A DNA stretch of 64,000 nucleotides from Solanum dulcamara (taxonomy: Eukaryota; Streptophyta; Magnoliopsida; Solanales; Solanaceae): contig NC_077245.1 in NCBI RefSeq assembly GCF_947179165.1, positions 47,765,286-47,829,285 on the forward strand, written 5' to 3'. A model generated the notes under the pieces. That model made no database searches, was not told the DNA's origin, and worked only from the letters and a program-made list of their open reading frames with translations. Positions 22,081 through 33,999 of this stretch are shown one piece after another (position 1 is the stretch's first letter; each line of letters starts with the position of its first letter). Position numbers and translations under genes: made by a program.

Positions 22081-25000
22081 AAGGCACCTTATTAATGAAG
22101 AAAAAAGTGTGGTCAACTACGACAAAATTGATTTATATCTCTCTGGATGCAAGAAAGCTACTATTGGGATCTAATGCACATGAAGTTATTCCCCAAGAAA
22201 GGCATTGCACTTGAGAAGGTGACCAGAATGCTTCCAAATTTCTACCAAAGATTGAAGCCATCTGTATGGATTTGCTTCGCTCTTGAGCCTTGCAAGGAAT
22301 ACGAGCAATAGGTGCGAGAATTTTATGCCAATCTCATGGAGATAAACATGACATAAAAGCTAATAACCATTCGGAGTAAAGTGGTCAATTATAGTCCGGA
22401 GGCAATAAATGCAGTCTATAGGTTGCTAAATTATGACATTTATGCCTTCATGGATAAATATTGTGCCCTGGGCACTTGGTTTGCAAAGAAACTATGCCTA
22501 GAAAAGAATGTACGTTAGGCTACTACAAAAGCTAGAATTATGTCCTCTAATTTCACGATCGAAGAAAGAATGTGGATGTCAATTGTGTGCAACCGAATCT
22601 CTCCTAGTGGGAACATTAGCAACATTTTGGTGTTGAGGGTTAAAATTATGGCATGCATACTTGATGTTCCATTGAACTTTGGGCACTTGATAGTGAATGA
22701 GTTTTGTGAATTCAAGCTTCATTATGGCCCATCACTCATTGTCCCTTCTTTGATCACAGAATTTTGCAGCCGGTTGATAACGCTTAGTTATACCTCTTGA
22801 AAGATATATAGTCGATCATTAGCAGTATATTTTACCCAACCAAGAGTCAGGATCGAACCCATAGGGAATAGGTTGAAACAGGTTCTATTAGCTATCACTA
22901 TTAAGTTATAATTACTACTTCCCAAACATAAACTTGCATAAAGTAAAATGGAGAGTTTTGTTATTTAAGCCCTTTTTTATTAGTAAGGTATAGGTTGGTT
23001 GGGGAAAACTCCAAAACTAGGGTTCCAAAGAAACTAGGGTAAACCAATGTGATCATGACATTATAGGTGCTTGCGATGGGACAGATGCTTGGAAGAAGAA
23101 ATAGGAGCAACCACGCTAGTTGTAATGCTTATTTGGACCCATGATTCAATAGTTCCATTTTCCGCTGATGTAGGCCGATTGGGAAATGTTGAATGAATTA
23201 ATCATAAATTATGAGATTTGAAAATCTTTTTGTCTTCAGAATCAAATCTTTCTGTTGGGTTTCCCAATCCATTTGTGAATAATAATTCACTTTATGTTTT
23301 ATCAAAGTAACTAATAATTGCGTTGTGAACAATATGAGAATTTATCAGGGATTCTGTTCCCCATGACATGTTACTTTAGAGATAATTTGTATTCACGATA
23401 TCGTTCAATCCATTTCATGCAAAATGTAGTGAGTTAGGTAACATATAATTCACGTCCTGGTCCTTCTTAGATGTATCTGATACATCTCCTCCCAGTCTCA
23501 GAATGTGTTCTTTACTAAGCCTCACTCTATATCTAAGAGTATTATCTCCTCCCGGTCTAAAGTAACTTAGATGAAGTTTATTCCTTCTTTTGAAGTCAGA
23601 CTCTTCGAATTATTATTGTGATAGTCTTTTCATAATCACTACCTCCATCCTGGGCAAACAATGAATACAAGAAATTTCTTAATGCGTGCACCCACTAAGA
23701 AAGACTTTTAAATGAAGAAATCATGATATATGAAAAAATAAATCACGAATATCAATCTTACGTTGTGCCTATATTAGTTAAGTTGTCATGGTTCCCACAA
23801 CACTAGTTGTGGGCTTAACTACTCATAATTGTCAGTAAAAGAACAAGAATTTGTGTAGAATTCATGAATCAATACCTACACAAATGAAGAAGTGAACCTT
23901 GAATAAAACACATGAACCATGAATCAAGATTTAAAACCAAAATCATATTTCAAGAATCAATCTCAAAAAGTAGTAGTCGTGGTCATCTCCTTTGAAAATC
24001 TCCTGCATGGATAACATCTTCACAGGGGAACTTTCATGATCCTTTCAAAACACCAAGATCCGTGAACTGTACCATTGACATCTCCTTAAATTTTTTCTTT
24101 GAATTTCTGTCTTCTTCAAGGGCACTATTGACGATCCGTGAAACTATAAATGACCAATGAATGGGATCATGGCGTCTTCCTTGACATTTTCCTGGATCCA
24201 ATTTTCCTCACCATTCACAGAACCTTTCATGGCTCGTGCAAACCTACACACCCCATTAAGGGTGTCGTGGGAACGCACTTGACACAATTTCTTCAACACG
24301 GTCTTCAGTAACTTCTCACAAGGCCCTACCATGGAGGTTTCACTAGTCTATGATCCGTAAAAGCTTACGTGAACCCACACTTAGTCAGTTTTTGCCACAA
24401 CAACTTGTCGATCAGTCCAAAAACCATGTGCGACTCCAATTTCCTATAAAACAAACAAACCACACATTATATCTACTAAAACATGCTTGTAACGTACACT
24501 AATCCACCATTTTAAGCATCAAAAGTGTCATAAATATGCAAAACATCTGTTGGTCGAAGTTGAAGAGTACTCGACTGACAATTGGGTGAGTCCCAAAAAT
24601 CTATCTTCCCTCTTAAAATTCAAGGTGAGGGCACCTTGGTCAAAAGAAAAGAAAGGTAGATTTTGGAAAATCGGTATGTGTGTGGGTGAGCTCTTCTAAG
24701 CCATCCGAGACTGGACCATTTGAGATATTGACCGGCGAGTTAAGGGTGGTTCGATACTTTGTGAAAAATCTAGCTCAAGGGCTAGGCGAGCTATCTAGGG
24801 GACTTCATTATTTTGTCCCACAAAAATAGTTTGATGTGTACTTGGAGGATTAATGAAAGTAAAAGGTTTAATTGACTAACTTGGAAAAGGCTTACGCCGA
24901 CTTGGATAAGTCGCACAATGAGTTGAGGAGATCCCATGATAAGATGAACAAGAGGGAGAAGAAAAGAGACAGAATTTTCACCCACATGTGGAAAGGGTTT

Positions 25001-25143
25001 AAAGGGTTGTGGAAGTCCTTAAGGATAATGAACCAATTCCTTCATCGAGACCGGATGAACATGAAGATGTACCAGCAGAGTGGTATGATGATGATGATGA
25101 TGAGGATAGAGAGGCCACTGATAGTTAGGAGGAGCGATGCAGC
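22081..25143 (+). pseudogene. Decayed putative plant transposon protein (PF20167-like) of element G, interrupted by a solo LTR
   Basis: Read across frames, the stretch shows the conserved order of the putative plant transposon protein domain common in Tat/Athila-derived genes. REFYANLMEINMT near 22310, then KVVNYSPEAINAVYRLLNYD, then YCALGTWFAKK, are followed by the open part 22540-22800 (MSSNFTIEERMWMSIVCNRI, HYGPSLIVPSLITEFCSR). The frame then breaks at an insertion (22775-24545) and continues in the same frame as LVEVEEYSTDNWVSPKNL at 24551. The 3' part has a basic, helix-prone stretch (ADLDKSHNELRRSHDKMNK, 24890-24950) and an acidic Asp run near 25090. Several in-frame stops make it dead. 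The role of this domain is not established; association with retroelements is known. Confidence 0.62.
22775..24545 (+). mobile_element. Probable solo LTR of an unknown family inside the element G reading frame
   Basis: The insert starts TGATAACGCTTAG and ends ATGCAAAACA, about 1.77 kb, flanked by ccggt (22770-22774) and tctgt (24546-24550), an imperfect 5-bp duplication. Removing it with one copy of the duplication rejoins the interrupted frame (CSR then LVEVEEY). It contains the phrase aggatcgaacccatagggaa near its start, common near LTR ends in these genomes. There is no coding content. Orientation is not certain. Confidence 0.6.
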
Positions 25144-25686
25144 ACAGGGAGCCCCTTGTATTCTCTTTGATATTTTTGTATTTATATTATTCCTTGTATT
25201 CTCGATATCTTCATATGTATATTATTTGGACACAATAATGCTTTTAGTTGGGGTGGTCCCCTTTGGGTTGTTATTGTTTTTTTTCTTGTTACTGATTGAT
25301 GTTTTGATTCCCTTTGTTGGCTTAGATTATTAATATGATATTATGTTGGATTGTTCTGTTTCATTTAGTTTTGATTCGTGGTTTAGAACTTCTTTGTTTT
25401 TATTGTGATATAAGACACAAAATGATGTTGCCGAATGATAGATAGAGTGACGACTTTCTTAAGGAAAAATAGTCTTGGTTGTGTGATTGTTCTTCTATGT
25501 TCACGCTGAAGTCTGAGTAACCATTGTGTTCCTTTGAGTAGGGGAAATCTGAGTACCCATAGCTAATGAGAATTGGGATTGTCCTTGGTAAAGTTTAAGT
25601 AGCCGGTTAATGTTTCTATGGTGAAGTTTGAGTAGCCGATTATTTTTTTATGGTGAAGTCTGATTAATCGTGACATTATTGACCTT
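25144..25686 (+). other. Element G 3' untranslated interior, left part
   Basis: T-rich non-coding sequence after the decayed reading frame. Between about 25500 and 25680 the phrase (g)gtgaagtttgagtagccg is repeated with variation four times (for example at 25590, 25620 and 25650), a short degenerate tandem repeat. It ends at the C insertion site. Confidence 0.5.
25590..25675 (+). repeat. Short degenerate tandem repeat, about 35-bp unit
   Basis: ggtaaagtttaagtagccgg, ggtgaagtttgagtagccga and ggtgaagtctgattaatcgt follow each other with similar spacing and T-rich spacers. An earlier, more diverged copy is at about 25508 (gctgaagtctgagtaacc). Confidence 0.65.
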
Positions 25687-26561
25687 TGTCAAGACCCAAA
25701 CCTAGGGCCTAAATATGACATAACGAATGAGACACCTAAAGGTACCTCACCCAATTCTCTTAGCAATCATATAGCTTTTCATAGATAATGACATTTAAGA
25801 ACAAGCAAAAATAAAAGAGGAAAACCAGGACTAAGGGGAAACATTAAAATGAGAACCAAATTAGTCAAACCTTGCTTATACATGTCAAACAATACCTCTA
25901 CATCATAGACTTGAAAGGGGATAAGACATGTCCCTCAATCAATATAAAATGAAAGTCAAAATATAATGTCTAGAAGTCTCAACATTTAATAAGCTAGAAA
26001 TACAAAGGAAGATTGTTCCCGAAATATGGGAACTCATCCAAACATAGCTTTCAACAATCTCTACTAGCCACATGGAGGAGAATGAGGAGAAGGTTGGTCC
26101 CTACATGGTGATATAATGTAGGCACAAAGTATGCATTAGTACTTTGAATGTACTAAGTATGTAGGCATGCATTAACATTGAAGAAAACATTACAACATTT
26201 ACATAGTATGGAACATAGTACAATGTATGCGTGATCAATCAAGTAAATAACATTTGAATTGTTCATTTGTGGGAGAGTGACCATAACCGACATTTAAAAC
26301 CATGCAAGCTATTACATGGAATCCAACATAATCTCCTACATTGACACGGGGAGACTACTTACCGGGTAGAACTCTGTCAACTTCATTCATTTCTTTAACA
26401 TTTAGGGCTATTTCTGGATACACTAGTCTAAGCCTACTAGAGCTCCTATATTGAGACATAGTTAATGAGACAAGGAATTGCTACTAGGATTTCCAAACCA
26501 AATCTCACCTCAATGCCTCATTTGGTGTGAAGTCAATACCACAGAGTAGTTTAATATAGAA

Positions 26562-28926
26562 TGTAGCGACCTTCTTGGGAGGATGCTACTACTAAACAAG
26601 AGAACTTATATAATACTTGTGACATTTAAAGTTCTTAACATAAGAAATATTTATATAATCTAGTAGTGAAACTTGGCTCATTCAAAATAGTTAAAAGTAT
26701 AAAATTTTGCCTTTTAAAAATGTATTTGACCTCAATTGAACCAAATAAAAGTTCCAATTTTTGACGGGGCGACTTTTCAAAATAATTACAGAAAATTCGT
26801 TACAAGACTTCCATTTATCATTCCATAGTACTACAGTTCACATTATAAAATATTACCAACTTAAGAGTACAAAAGTTAACTAGTTCATGCTTCATACAAC
26901 TATTTCAACTCAAACAGTAAATTTATTATACTAAAAGACTTGGATTTATACGCCCTAAACCAACAAAAAAAGCAACAAAATTTAAGTTACAACCCATGGT
27001 GTCATGAATGGATCAGCTCTCAAAACTAAATAAATAAATACATATACATAAGCACCCCATAGATCATATACATATCCAAAACTACTACAAAATATAAATG
27101 CCTATATGCAAATGTGATCTTCCTTAAAGCTTCCAAAACTTTTATCACCAATGGCCAACTTCAAGCATCTTCTTGGACATTTCCTACGATAGAAACAACT
27201 ATATCTAAGCATAAAGCTTTGTGGTGTTAAACTACAAGTTTGAAGAATTTAGATTCTGCAATTTCTCCTTTAAGGTCATGAGTAGCACAAATACAAGCAT
27301 AATAGTTAAATCAAGTAAGAAAATATATCACGAGTATTAAGTTCGATATTTAAAAGTTTAAGTGTCAAGAATTCAAAGAACCACATTTACAAGAGATTTA
27401 ATAACAAGTTTTGCCCAATATGTACGTCATGCCGTCACACCAAACATGATAAAGTACCAAGAAGGAACGGAGCCTTGTATCAAGAAGGGTAAAGACCCAA
27501 TAATCAAGAGAACCAAGAACCATATTAAAAATGGCTTACTAGTTAGTACTCAAAATGGACAACTTCCATACTTAAGACGAACCAAAAATCCATATAGAAG
27601 ATGGAAAAGGGTCCAAATCAAGAGGTATTCCAATTGTGAAAAAGTCACAGCCACTAGAAGGACAAAGTCCACAAGAATGTCAGGTGATCGAGCAATCCAT
27701 ACAAGTGGGTGAGTTAAACAAGTGGCCTGAAAGTCTCACACGATACTAACAAGACAATACAAAGTAACAAGAAATAACAAATGTACCCAGATAGGCTTTC
27801 AAATATACCAGAAGGTAATAAGAGTAAGAGTACAAGTTTATATACATACCTAAGCCTTTTAGTATGCAACCAGTCCAACACAACTTCAAGTTTTCAAACC
27901 ATAGACCCACCAAAATATCAAGTTCCTCAACTTGTACATGAGTATAAACCACCTTGAAAATATAATTAAATACCCTCTTTAATTTCTTGTATCTTCTTAA
28001 TATTGAAATAAAAAAATAGTTATCATCAAAAGTGAGCCTAGAGAGTGTAAACATGACTATGCTACCAAAATAGTTAAACCAGACAGCTTAGTACCTCATG
28101 TTGTAACTGAATTTTAAAAATGCAAATGGAAAAACTGGACTTCATACCCTCATAAAAGTTGTATCTATATGTCTTAAGTTTGAAAACTATCAAGAATCAC
28201 CACAAAATAAGTTTTGTAAAAAATGATATAATCAAAACACTAACAGTTGTATATATGGAATTTTTAAGTCAAGAATCTGAACAGAACTTGTCATCTGTTG
28301 CATCCTCTTTTTTGACTCGATAACAACAGAATAAGGATCCAACATAAATATAAGAGTGGTAGGTATGTATGTTATCTTTTCAAAACATATTTCTTTACTA
28401 AAGAAAGTCTAAAAAATGAGATATTCAAGAATTACTAACAACTACACAATTCCAAAAATAGATTTGATCATTTACCAAGGGTTAGGATGTGTCTTGAGTT
28501 TTAGCTATGTGAAACCTATTTTTCTTGTGATTTTGTCAAACAAATCATTGTAAGAGACTTATAAATGTCCCTTAGTCTCAAATAATTAACCTTATTATTG
28601 GAGCTTCATTAATATAAAGTATAAAAGTAATATCTGTCATTAAAGTTACTGGAAACAAAGGTAGGCTTTCCAAAAAGTCACTAAGGGCTGCCCAAGTCCT
28701 AAAATAAAACACTTTGATTCTATTATTAGAAGGATATTTAGGTCTCATGGAAATTTACTAATCTACCCTGATAGACTTCTGTATAATACCATAAGGATCT
28801 AATGAAGTCGAGTTCTCCCATGTCACAAAGTTCGAGTCAAGGAACTGTAAAGGAGGAGATGATCCTATAATCAAGAAATAACCCCTTGAAGTATGGAAAT
28901 AAGCTTAATTAATAAGGGGCGTTACA
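26562..28926 (-). repeat. 3' LTR of element D
   Basis: Starts TGTAGCGACCTTCTTGGGAG and ends aaggggcgttaca. It aligns along its length with 40135-42475, with scattered substitutions and small gaps. Open stretches inside it (for example 27362-27712 and 27746-28054) have no recognisable protein character and differ between the two LTRs. Confidence 0.9.
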
Positions 28927-28941
28927 AATCTTTCCCCCTTA
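28927..28941 (-). promoter_or_regulatory. Polypurine tract of element D
   Basis: On the minus strand the sequence reads TAAGGGGGAAAGATT directly before the 3' LTR. Confidence 0.8.
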
Positions 28942-29020
28942 ATAAATTTCATCTATAAATTTACCTTATTCTAGTCCGAAACAAGTGTGAATATTGGATC
29001 CTCATGTCTTCTTCTCGCTC

Positions 29021-29500
29021 TCAGGTGGCTTCTTTTCCAAAATGGTTCCTCCAAAGTACCTTTACTAAAGGGATTTTCTCTTTTCTAAGTTGCTTTATTT
29101 CATGAGCTTGGATCAGGATAGATTCTTTGTTATACGTCAAGTCTAGATTAACCTCAATAGATTCAACCGAAAGAACATGAGATGGATTAGAAATATATCT
29201 TCTGAGAATTGAAACATGGAAGACATTGTAGATTTTATCCAACTCAGGTGGAAAGGCTAATTTATATACAACTGGTTCCACTCTTTCAAGTATATCAAAG
29301 GGTCCAATAAATCGAGGACTAAGTTTTCCTTTTTGGTCAATTCTCATAATTTTTTTCCATGGAGATACCTTTAAGAATACTTTATTGCCAACTTGATGCT
29401 CAATATCACACCTTTTCAGGTTAGCGTATAACTTTTTCCTATCCGAAGTGATCTTTAGATGATCCTTTATTACTTTTACCTTGTCTTCCGCTTGATGCAC
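29021..29500 (-). pseudogene. Element D integrase C-terminal domain and chromodomain-like tail (single copy)
   Basis: An open stretch of 159 codons that looks undamaged. It contains the helical region HQAEDKVKVIKDHLKITSDR, the GPY/F-type block KGKLSPRFIGPFDILERVEP, the phrase VFHVSILRRYISNPSHV and a chromodomain-like tail (AHEIKQLRKEKIPLVKVLWR). Such tails direct chromovirus integrases to chromatin marks. It is the only copy of this region in D, because the repeated units stop at its upstream edge (29479). Without a connected integrase core it cannot act. It ends about 80 bp before the polypurine tract. Confidence 0.85.
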
Positions 29501-29539
29501 AATGTCCGGACCAATGAGTTTTCTTTCTCCAAGTTCACT

Positions 29540-29962
29540 CTAACAAAGAGGGGTTCAATATTTTCTTCCATATAAGGCTTCATAGGGAGGCATTCCAATA
29601 CTCACTTGGTAGCTGTTATTGTAAGCAAACTCTATCAAGGCCAAGTGTTTGTCCAAACTACCTCAAACTCAATAATGCAAGCTCGAAACATATCCTCCAA
29701 AATTTGTATCACCCTTTCCAACTGTTCGTCCTTTTGGGGATGTAATGCTAAACTTCAACTTATTATTCAACGATTCCTGTATGCTACCCCAAAATCTAGC
29801 ATGTGCTTCATTCAAGATTTCTCTCCTTAATTTGTCATCATTAGAAATGTATAACCTATTTTGGAAAAACAAGACACCATCCTCCTTTAATGCAAAATCA
29901 ATATTTTCCCCATTTTGAACTTCTTTGGTCAATATTATGAGTTTCTCATCTAGCTTTTGCAC
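29540..29962 (-). pseudogene. Element D unit 1 integrase, with a 409-bp internal deletion
   Basis: The segment holds the start of integrase (FALKEDGVLFFQNRLYISND, DKLRREILNEAHA) joined directly to the region after the catalytic core (FWGSIQESLNNKLKFSITSP). Compared with unit 2, about 409 bp are missing between 29800 and 29805, which removes the zinc-binding region and the first two catalytic acidic residues. The next frame (VIQILEDM... region, 29660-29730) is shifted. It cannot encode an integrase. Confidence 0.82.
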
Positions 29963-30600
29963 TTATTTCATCTTTTCAAGCAATATTGGCTTGACTTGAA
30001 AATTAGCAATAACCAAACCATATGAATCAAGTGTAAAACGTACATTCATGACTCTTAACTCCAGAAGCAACAACAACTGATTCAGAGATAATCTTGCGAA
30101 GGATTTGAGGCTTAAGGCATCTGCAATAACATTGGCTTTACTTGAATGATAGTCAAACATGTAGTCATAATCTTTTATGAGTTCAATCCATCTGCGTTGT
30201 CTTAATTTTATCTCTTTAAGCATACCCAAGTATTTTAAAATCTTATAATCAGTGAATATACAACATTTTCTACATACAAATAATGACTCCATATCTTTAA
30301 GGAAAACACTATAGCAGCAAGTTCTAGATCATGAGTAGGATAATTTCATTCATGTGGTTTTAATTTCCAAGAGGTATAAGAAATAAATTTCCCTTCTTGT
30401 ATCAAAACACATCCCAAACCACGATGAGAAGCATCATTATATATCACATACTCCTTCCCCTCCATTTGTAGAGTAAGTATAGGAGCTTGTGTCAACAAGG
30501 ATTTGAGCATTTAAAAGCTATCTTTGGATTTGTCATCCCAAGTAAACTTTACTTCCTTCTTCAAGAGTTTAGTCAAAGGAGAGGCTATAATGGAAAAGAC
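29963..30600 (-). pseudogene. Element D unit 1 RNase H region (broken)
   Basis: The open part 30292-29963 shows the connection and RNase H tail: [20 protein letters not shown], then [20 protein letters not shown], a standard end of gypsy RNase H. Upstream (30300-30600) the frame is broken by stops around the acidic-residue region. A short insertion in the middle (ACAACAACT words) adds residues in LLLLLELRV compared with unit 2. Confidence 0.8.
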
Positions 30601-30862
30601 TTTCACAACCTTCTTTAATATCTAGCTAACCCCAAGAAACTTCTTACCCTAGTAGGACTATTGGGGGGTTTCCATTCAGTAATTGCTTCAATTTTACTAG
30701 GATCTACCTTCACACCTTCGGTTGACACAACATGTCCCAGAAAAGCTACTTTCTTAAGCCAAAATTCACACTTGGAAAGTTTAGCATAAAGTTATTTCTC
30801 CTTCAAAATTCACAAAACAATTCGAAGGTGTTTATCATGATCTTCGCTATTCTTGGAATATA

Positions 30863-31276
30863 TTAAATATCATCTATGTAGATCACCACAAATTGATCAA
30901 TATAAGGCTTTAATATAAGATTCACTAGATCCATGAATATTGTAGGAGCATTAGTCAATGCGAATGGCATCACCAAAAATTCATAATGATCGTATCTAGT
31001 TCTAAAAGCAGTTTTAGGAACATTTTTCTCTCTAACAAGCAGTTGGTGATACCTAGATCTTAAATCAATCTTTGAGAATAAATTAGCACCCTTCAGCTGG
31101 TCCAATAAATCATCTATCCTTAGCAGTGGATATCTATTTTCTATTGTTATTTTGTTCAATTGTTTGTATTTAGTACAACGTCTAAAAGTGCCATCTTTCT
31201 TCTTTACAAACAAAATAGGAGCTCCCCAAGGAGAAACACTTGGACGGATAAAACCTTTCTCAAGAAGTTCTTGCAA
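30863..31276 (-). pseudogene. Element D unit 1 reverse transcriptase fingers and palm
   Basis: The open stretch of 137 codons covers [20 protein letters not shown] (entry), [20 protein letters not shown], the first catalytic block [13 protein letters not shown], the block [14 protein letters not shown] and the active site VVIYIDDI. The catalytic aspartates are kept. Directly after YIDDI a one-base deletion shifts the frame into a stop. The same deletion is present in units 2 and 3. Downstream RT thumb sequence (30610-30860) is recognisable only in other frames. Confidence 0.87.
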
Positions 31277-31894
31277 TTAAATTTTTAATTCCCTTAATTC
31301 TTTCGGATCCATTCTATATAGAGTGATAGAAATAGGGGTCGATCCAGGAATAAGATCGATAGCAAATTCAACTTCTCTTTCCGGTGGCAACCCAGGAAGA
31401 TTTTCTAGGAATACTTTAGGAAAATCACACACAATAGGTATGTCATTAAGACTAGGACTCTCCAAATGGGTATCAATTATATGACCAAGATATGCACCAC
31501 AACCATGACGAATCATCTTTCTTTTCAAGGCCGCAGAAATGATATTAGATGTCAATGACCATTCACCTAATATAACAATGTGAGAGAATGAAGGATTCTT
31601 AAAAGTCACATGCTTAGATCTATAATCTATGACGGCATGATATTCATAAATCCAATCCATCCTAATAATAATATTAAAATCTTAGAAAGACATTTCAATA
31701 AAATTAGCAAGGAAGACTAGGTTTTGAATCACGATGGGACAAATTTGGTAAATTCGATTACAAACAACTTGGTGACTCAAAGGACTTTTAGCTAGCACAT
31801 CATATTTAAGTCTCACAGATTTTACGCTTTCGAGAAGAACAAGTGATGAACAAATATAGGAATGTGTAGAATCAGGATCAAATAGAGTAAACAC
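31277..31894 (-). pseudogene. Element D unit 1 protease and protease-RT linker
   Basis: Two open stretches, 31894-31682 (MFTLFDPDSTHSYICSSLVL) and 31660-31277 (MDWIYEYHAVIDYRSKHVTF through LPGLPPEREVEFAIDLIPGS), are split by a stop. The catalytic motif reads LFDPDST where units 2 and 3 read LFDLGST and LFDPGST, so the conserved Gly is lost here. The linker ends with a stop (codon after ELRELKI) that is shared by all three units. Confidence 0.83.
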
Positions 31895-32149
31895 AGATAA
31901 GCCAAATAACTGAAATTTATAGACAACTATGTCCTGTCCCTATTGATCATCTCTATTCCTCATAGCATAAGCTCGTGCAGTAGCTCCTGAACCTCTAGCT
32001 TGATTTTCTCCACTTACCTTCGCTGCTCAGGTGTTTTTAAGCCTTGCACCTCTATTGGTTTGAGTAGGGTTATTAGAAGGCTTCTGAACTGAGTTTTTAG
32101 TATGCAAGGAAAGAACATTATTAGAATTAGGAAAATCCTTCATTTTATG

Positions 32150-32460
32150 ATCAAGCTCCCATAATTAAAGCATGCACTAGATGCTCTCCTACAAGCACCA
32201 TAATGATTTTTTCCACATTGTACACAACTGAGAATGCGATTCTTGCCCTGACTATAACCCTGTGTGAGAGCTGTAGAAAAATCCAATCTGGTTTGCTTCT
32301 ATTTAGCTGACTTGTTGACACTACCAGCCTTAGAAAAATCAAACCTTCCACTTTTTATGGACCTCCAAATTTGACCTAGGCTTTCGTAATCTGTTCTCAT
32401 GTCTACTAGCTTCTTTCTTATCAAGTCTTTCCCAAGTAAAAAGAGGCAGAAACTAATTTA
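32150..32460 (-). pseudogene. Element D unit 1 gag zinc-knuckle remnant
   Basis: Matches the unit 2 sequence at 35541-35850 almost base for base. The cysteine cluster CVQCGKNHYGACRRASSACF-type can be read, but unit 1 has a frame break. The gag sequence ends at 32460 and runs straight into integrase of unit 2: this is the tandem joint. Confidence 0.8.
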
Positions 32461-33323
32461 CCTTGTCTTCCGCTTGTTGTACAATGTCAGGACCAATGGG
32501 ATTTCTTTCTCCAACTTCACTCCAACAAAGAGGGGTTCAATATTTACTTCCATATAAGGCTTCATAGGGAGGCATTCCAATTCTCACTTGTTAGATGTTA
32601 TTGTAAGCAAACTCTATCAAGGCCAAGTGTTTGTCCAAACTACCTCAAACTCAATAATACAAGCTCGAAATATATCCTCTAAAATTTGTATCACCCTTTC
32701 CGACTGTTCGTCCTTTTGGGGATGTAATGCTAAACTTCAACTTAGTATTCAAGGCTTCCTGCATGCTACCCCAAAATCTAGATGTAAACCTTGGGTTTTT
32801 ATTAGATACAATAAAATCAAGGATCCCATAAAGTCTTACAATCTCATTAATGTACAATTCTGCTAAACGCTCAAGTAGGTAATCCATTTTGACTACCAAG
32901 AAGTGAGAACTCTTTGTTAGTCTATCTACTATTACCCATATTGCATCATGATTTATTTGACTGCAAGGAAGTCCACAAACAAAGTCCAAAGTTATGTTCT
33001 CCCATTTCCATTTCCGTATTGACAAGGGTTGTAGCAAACCAGCTAGAACCATATGTTCTGCATTTATCTGTTGACACACCAAAAATTTTAAGATGAACTC
33101 CGCAATGTCTTTCTTCATACAATTCCACCAATAGCATTCTTTGATGGTTTGATAACTTTGTACCTCCAGGATGCGTTGCATATGGTGAATCATATGCTTC
33201 ATTCAAGATTTCTCTCCTCAATTTGTCATCATTAGGAATGTATAACCTATTTTGGAAAAACAAGACACCATCCTCCTTTAATGCAAAATCAATATTTTCC
33301 TCATTTTGAACTTCTTTGGTCAA
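32461..33323 (-). pseudogene. Element D unit 2 integrase zinc-binding and core region
   Basis: Two overlapping frames, 33323-32946 (MTKEVQNEENIDFALKEDGV to the zinc-binding region) and 33202-32651 (MKHMIHHMQRILEVQSYQTI to the core), carry the integrase. HHCC residues are recognisable around YWWNCMKKDIAEFILKFLVC. The first catalytic Asp is present (AIWVIVDRLTKSSHF); the second is Asn in the sequence (LDFIVSNKNPRFTSRFW). After KLKFSI the frame shifts; the third block (EQSERVIQILEDI) is readable in another frame. Unit 3 is virtually identical, including these changes. Confidence 0.85.
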
Positions 33324-33353
33324 TATTATGAGTTTCTCATCTAGCTTTTGTGC

Positions 33354-33995
33354 TTATTTCACCTTTTCAAGCAATATTGACTTGACTTGGAAATTAGCAA
33401 TAAAAAAATCATATAAATCATGTGTAAAACTTACATTCATGACTCTTAACTCCAGAAGCAACAACTGATTAAGAGATAATCTTGTGAAGGATTTGCGGCT
33501 TAAGGCATCTATAACAATATTGGCTTTACCTAGATGATAGTCAAATGTGTAGTCATAATCTTTGATGAGTTCAAGCCATCTGTTTTGTCTTAATTTTATC
33601 TCTTTCTGCATACCCAAGTATTTTAAACTCTTATAATCAGTGAATTTACAACATTTTTCTACATACAAATAATGACTCCATATCTTTAAGGCAAACACTA
33701 TAGCAGCAAGTTCTAGATCATGAGTAGGATAATTTCATTTATGTGGTTTTAATTTCCAAGAGGCATAAGAAATAAATTTCCCTTATTGCATTAAAACATA
33801 TCCCAAACCACGATGAGAAGCATCATTATATATCACATACTCCTTCCCCTCCATTGGTAGAGTAAGTATAGGAGCTTGTGTCAACAAGGATTTGAGCGTT
33901 TCAAAGCTATCTTGGGATTTGTCATCCCAAGTAAACTTTACTTCCTTCTTCAAGAGTTTAGTCAAAGGAGAGGCTATAATGGATAAGCCCTTCAC
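33354..33995 (-). pseudogene. Element D unit 2 RT thumb and RNase H region
   Basis: Open parts 33995-33783 (MKGLSIIASPLTKLLKKEVK, TLPMEGKEYVIYNDASHRGL) and 33698-33354 ([40 protein letters not shown]). The first RNase H acidic residue is present (VIYNDAS). A stop lies between the two parts at about 33780, also present in unit 3. The tail reads NIVIDALSR here and NVVADALSR in unit 3, one of the few differences between these two units in this half. Confidence 0.85.
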
Positions 33996-33999
33996 AAAC

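Noticed and set aside
24872..25333. A 153-codon open frame as an independent gene
   Set aside because: The first part is the decayed tail of the G reading frame; the hydrophobic second part comes from T-rich non-coding sequence in the same frame.
27362..27712. A 116-codon open frame on the plus strand
   Set aside because: It lies antisense in the 3' LTR of D; the matching position in the other LTR is interrupted, and the residues show no domain.
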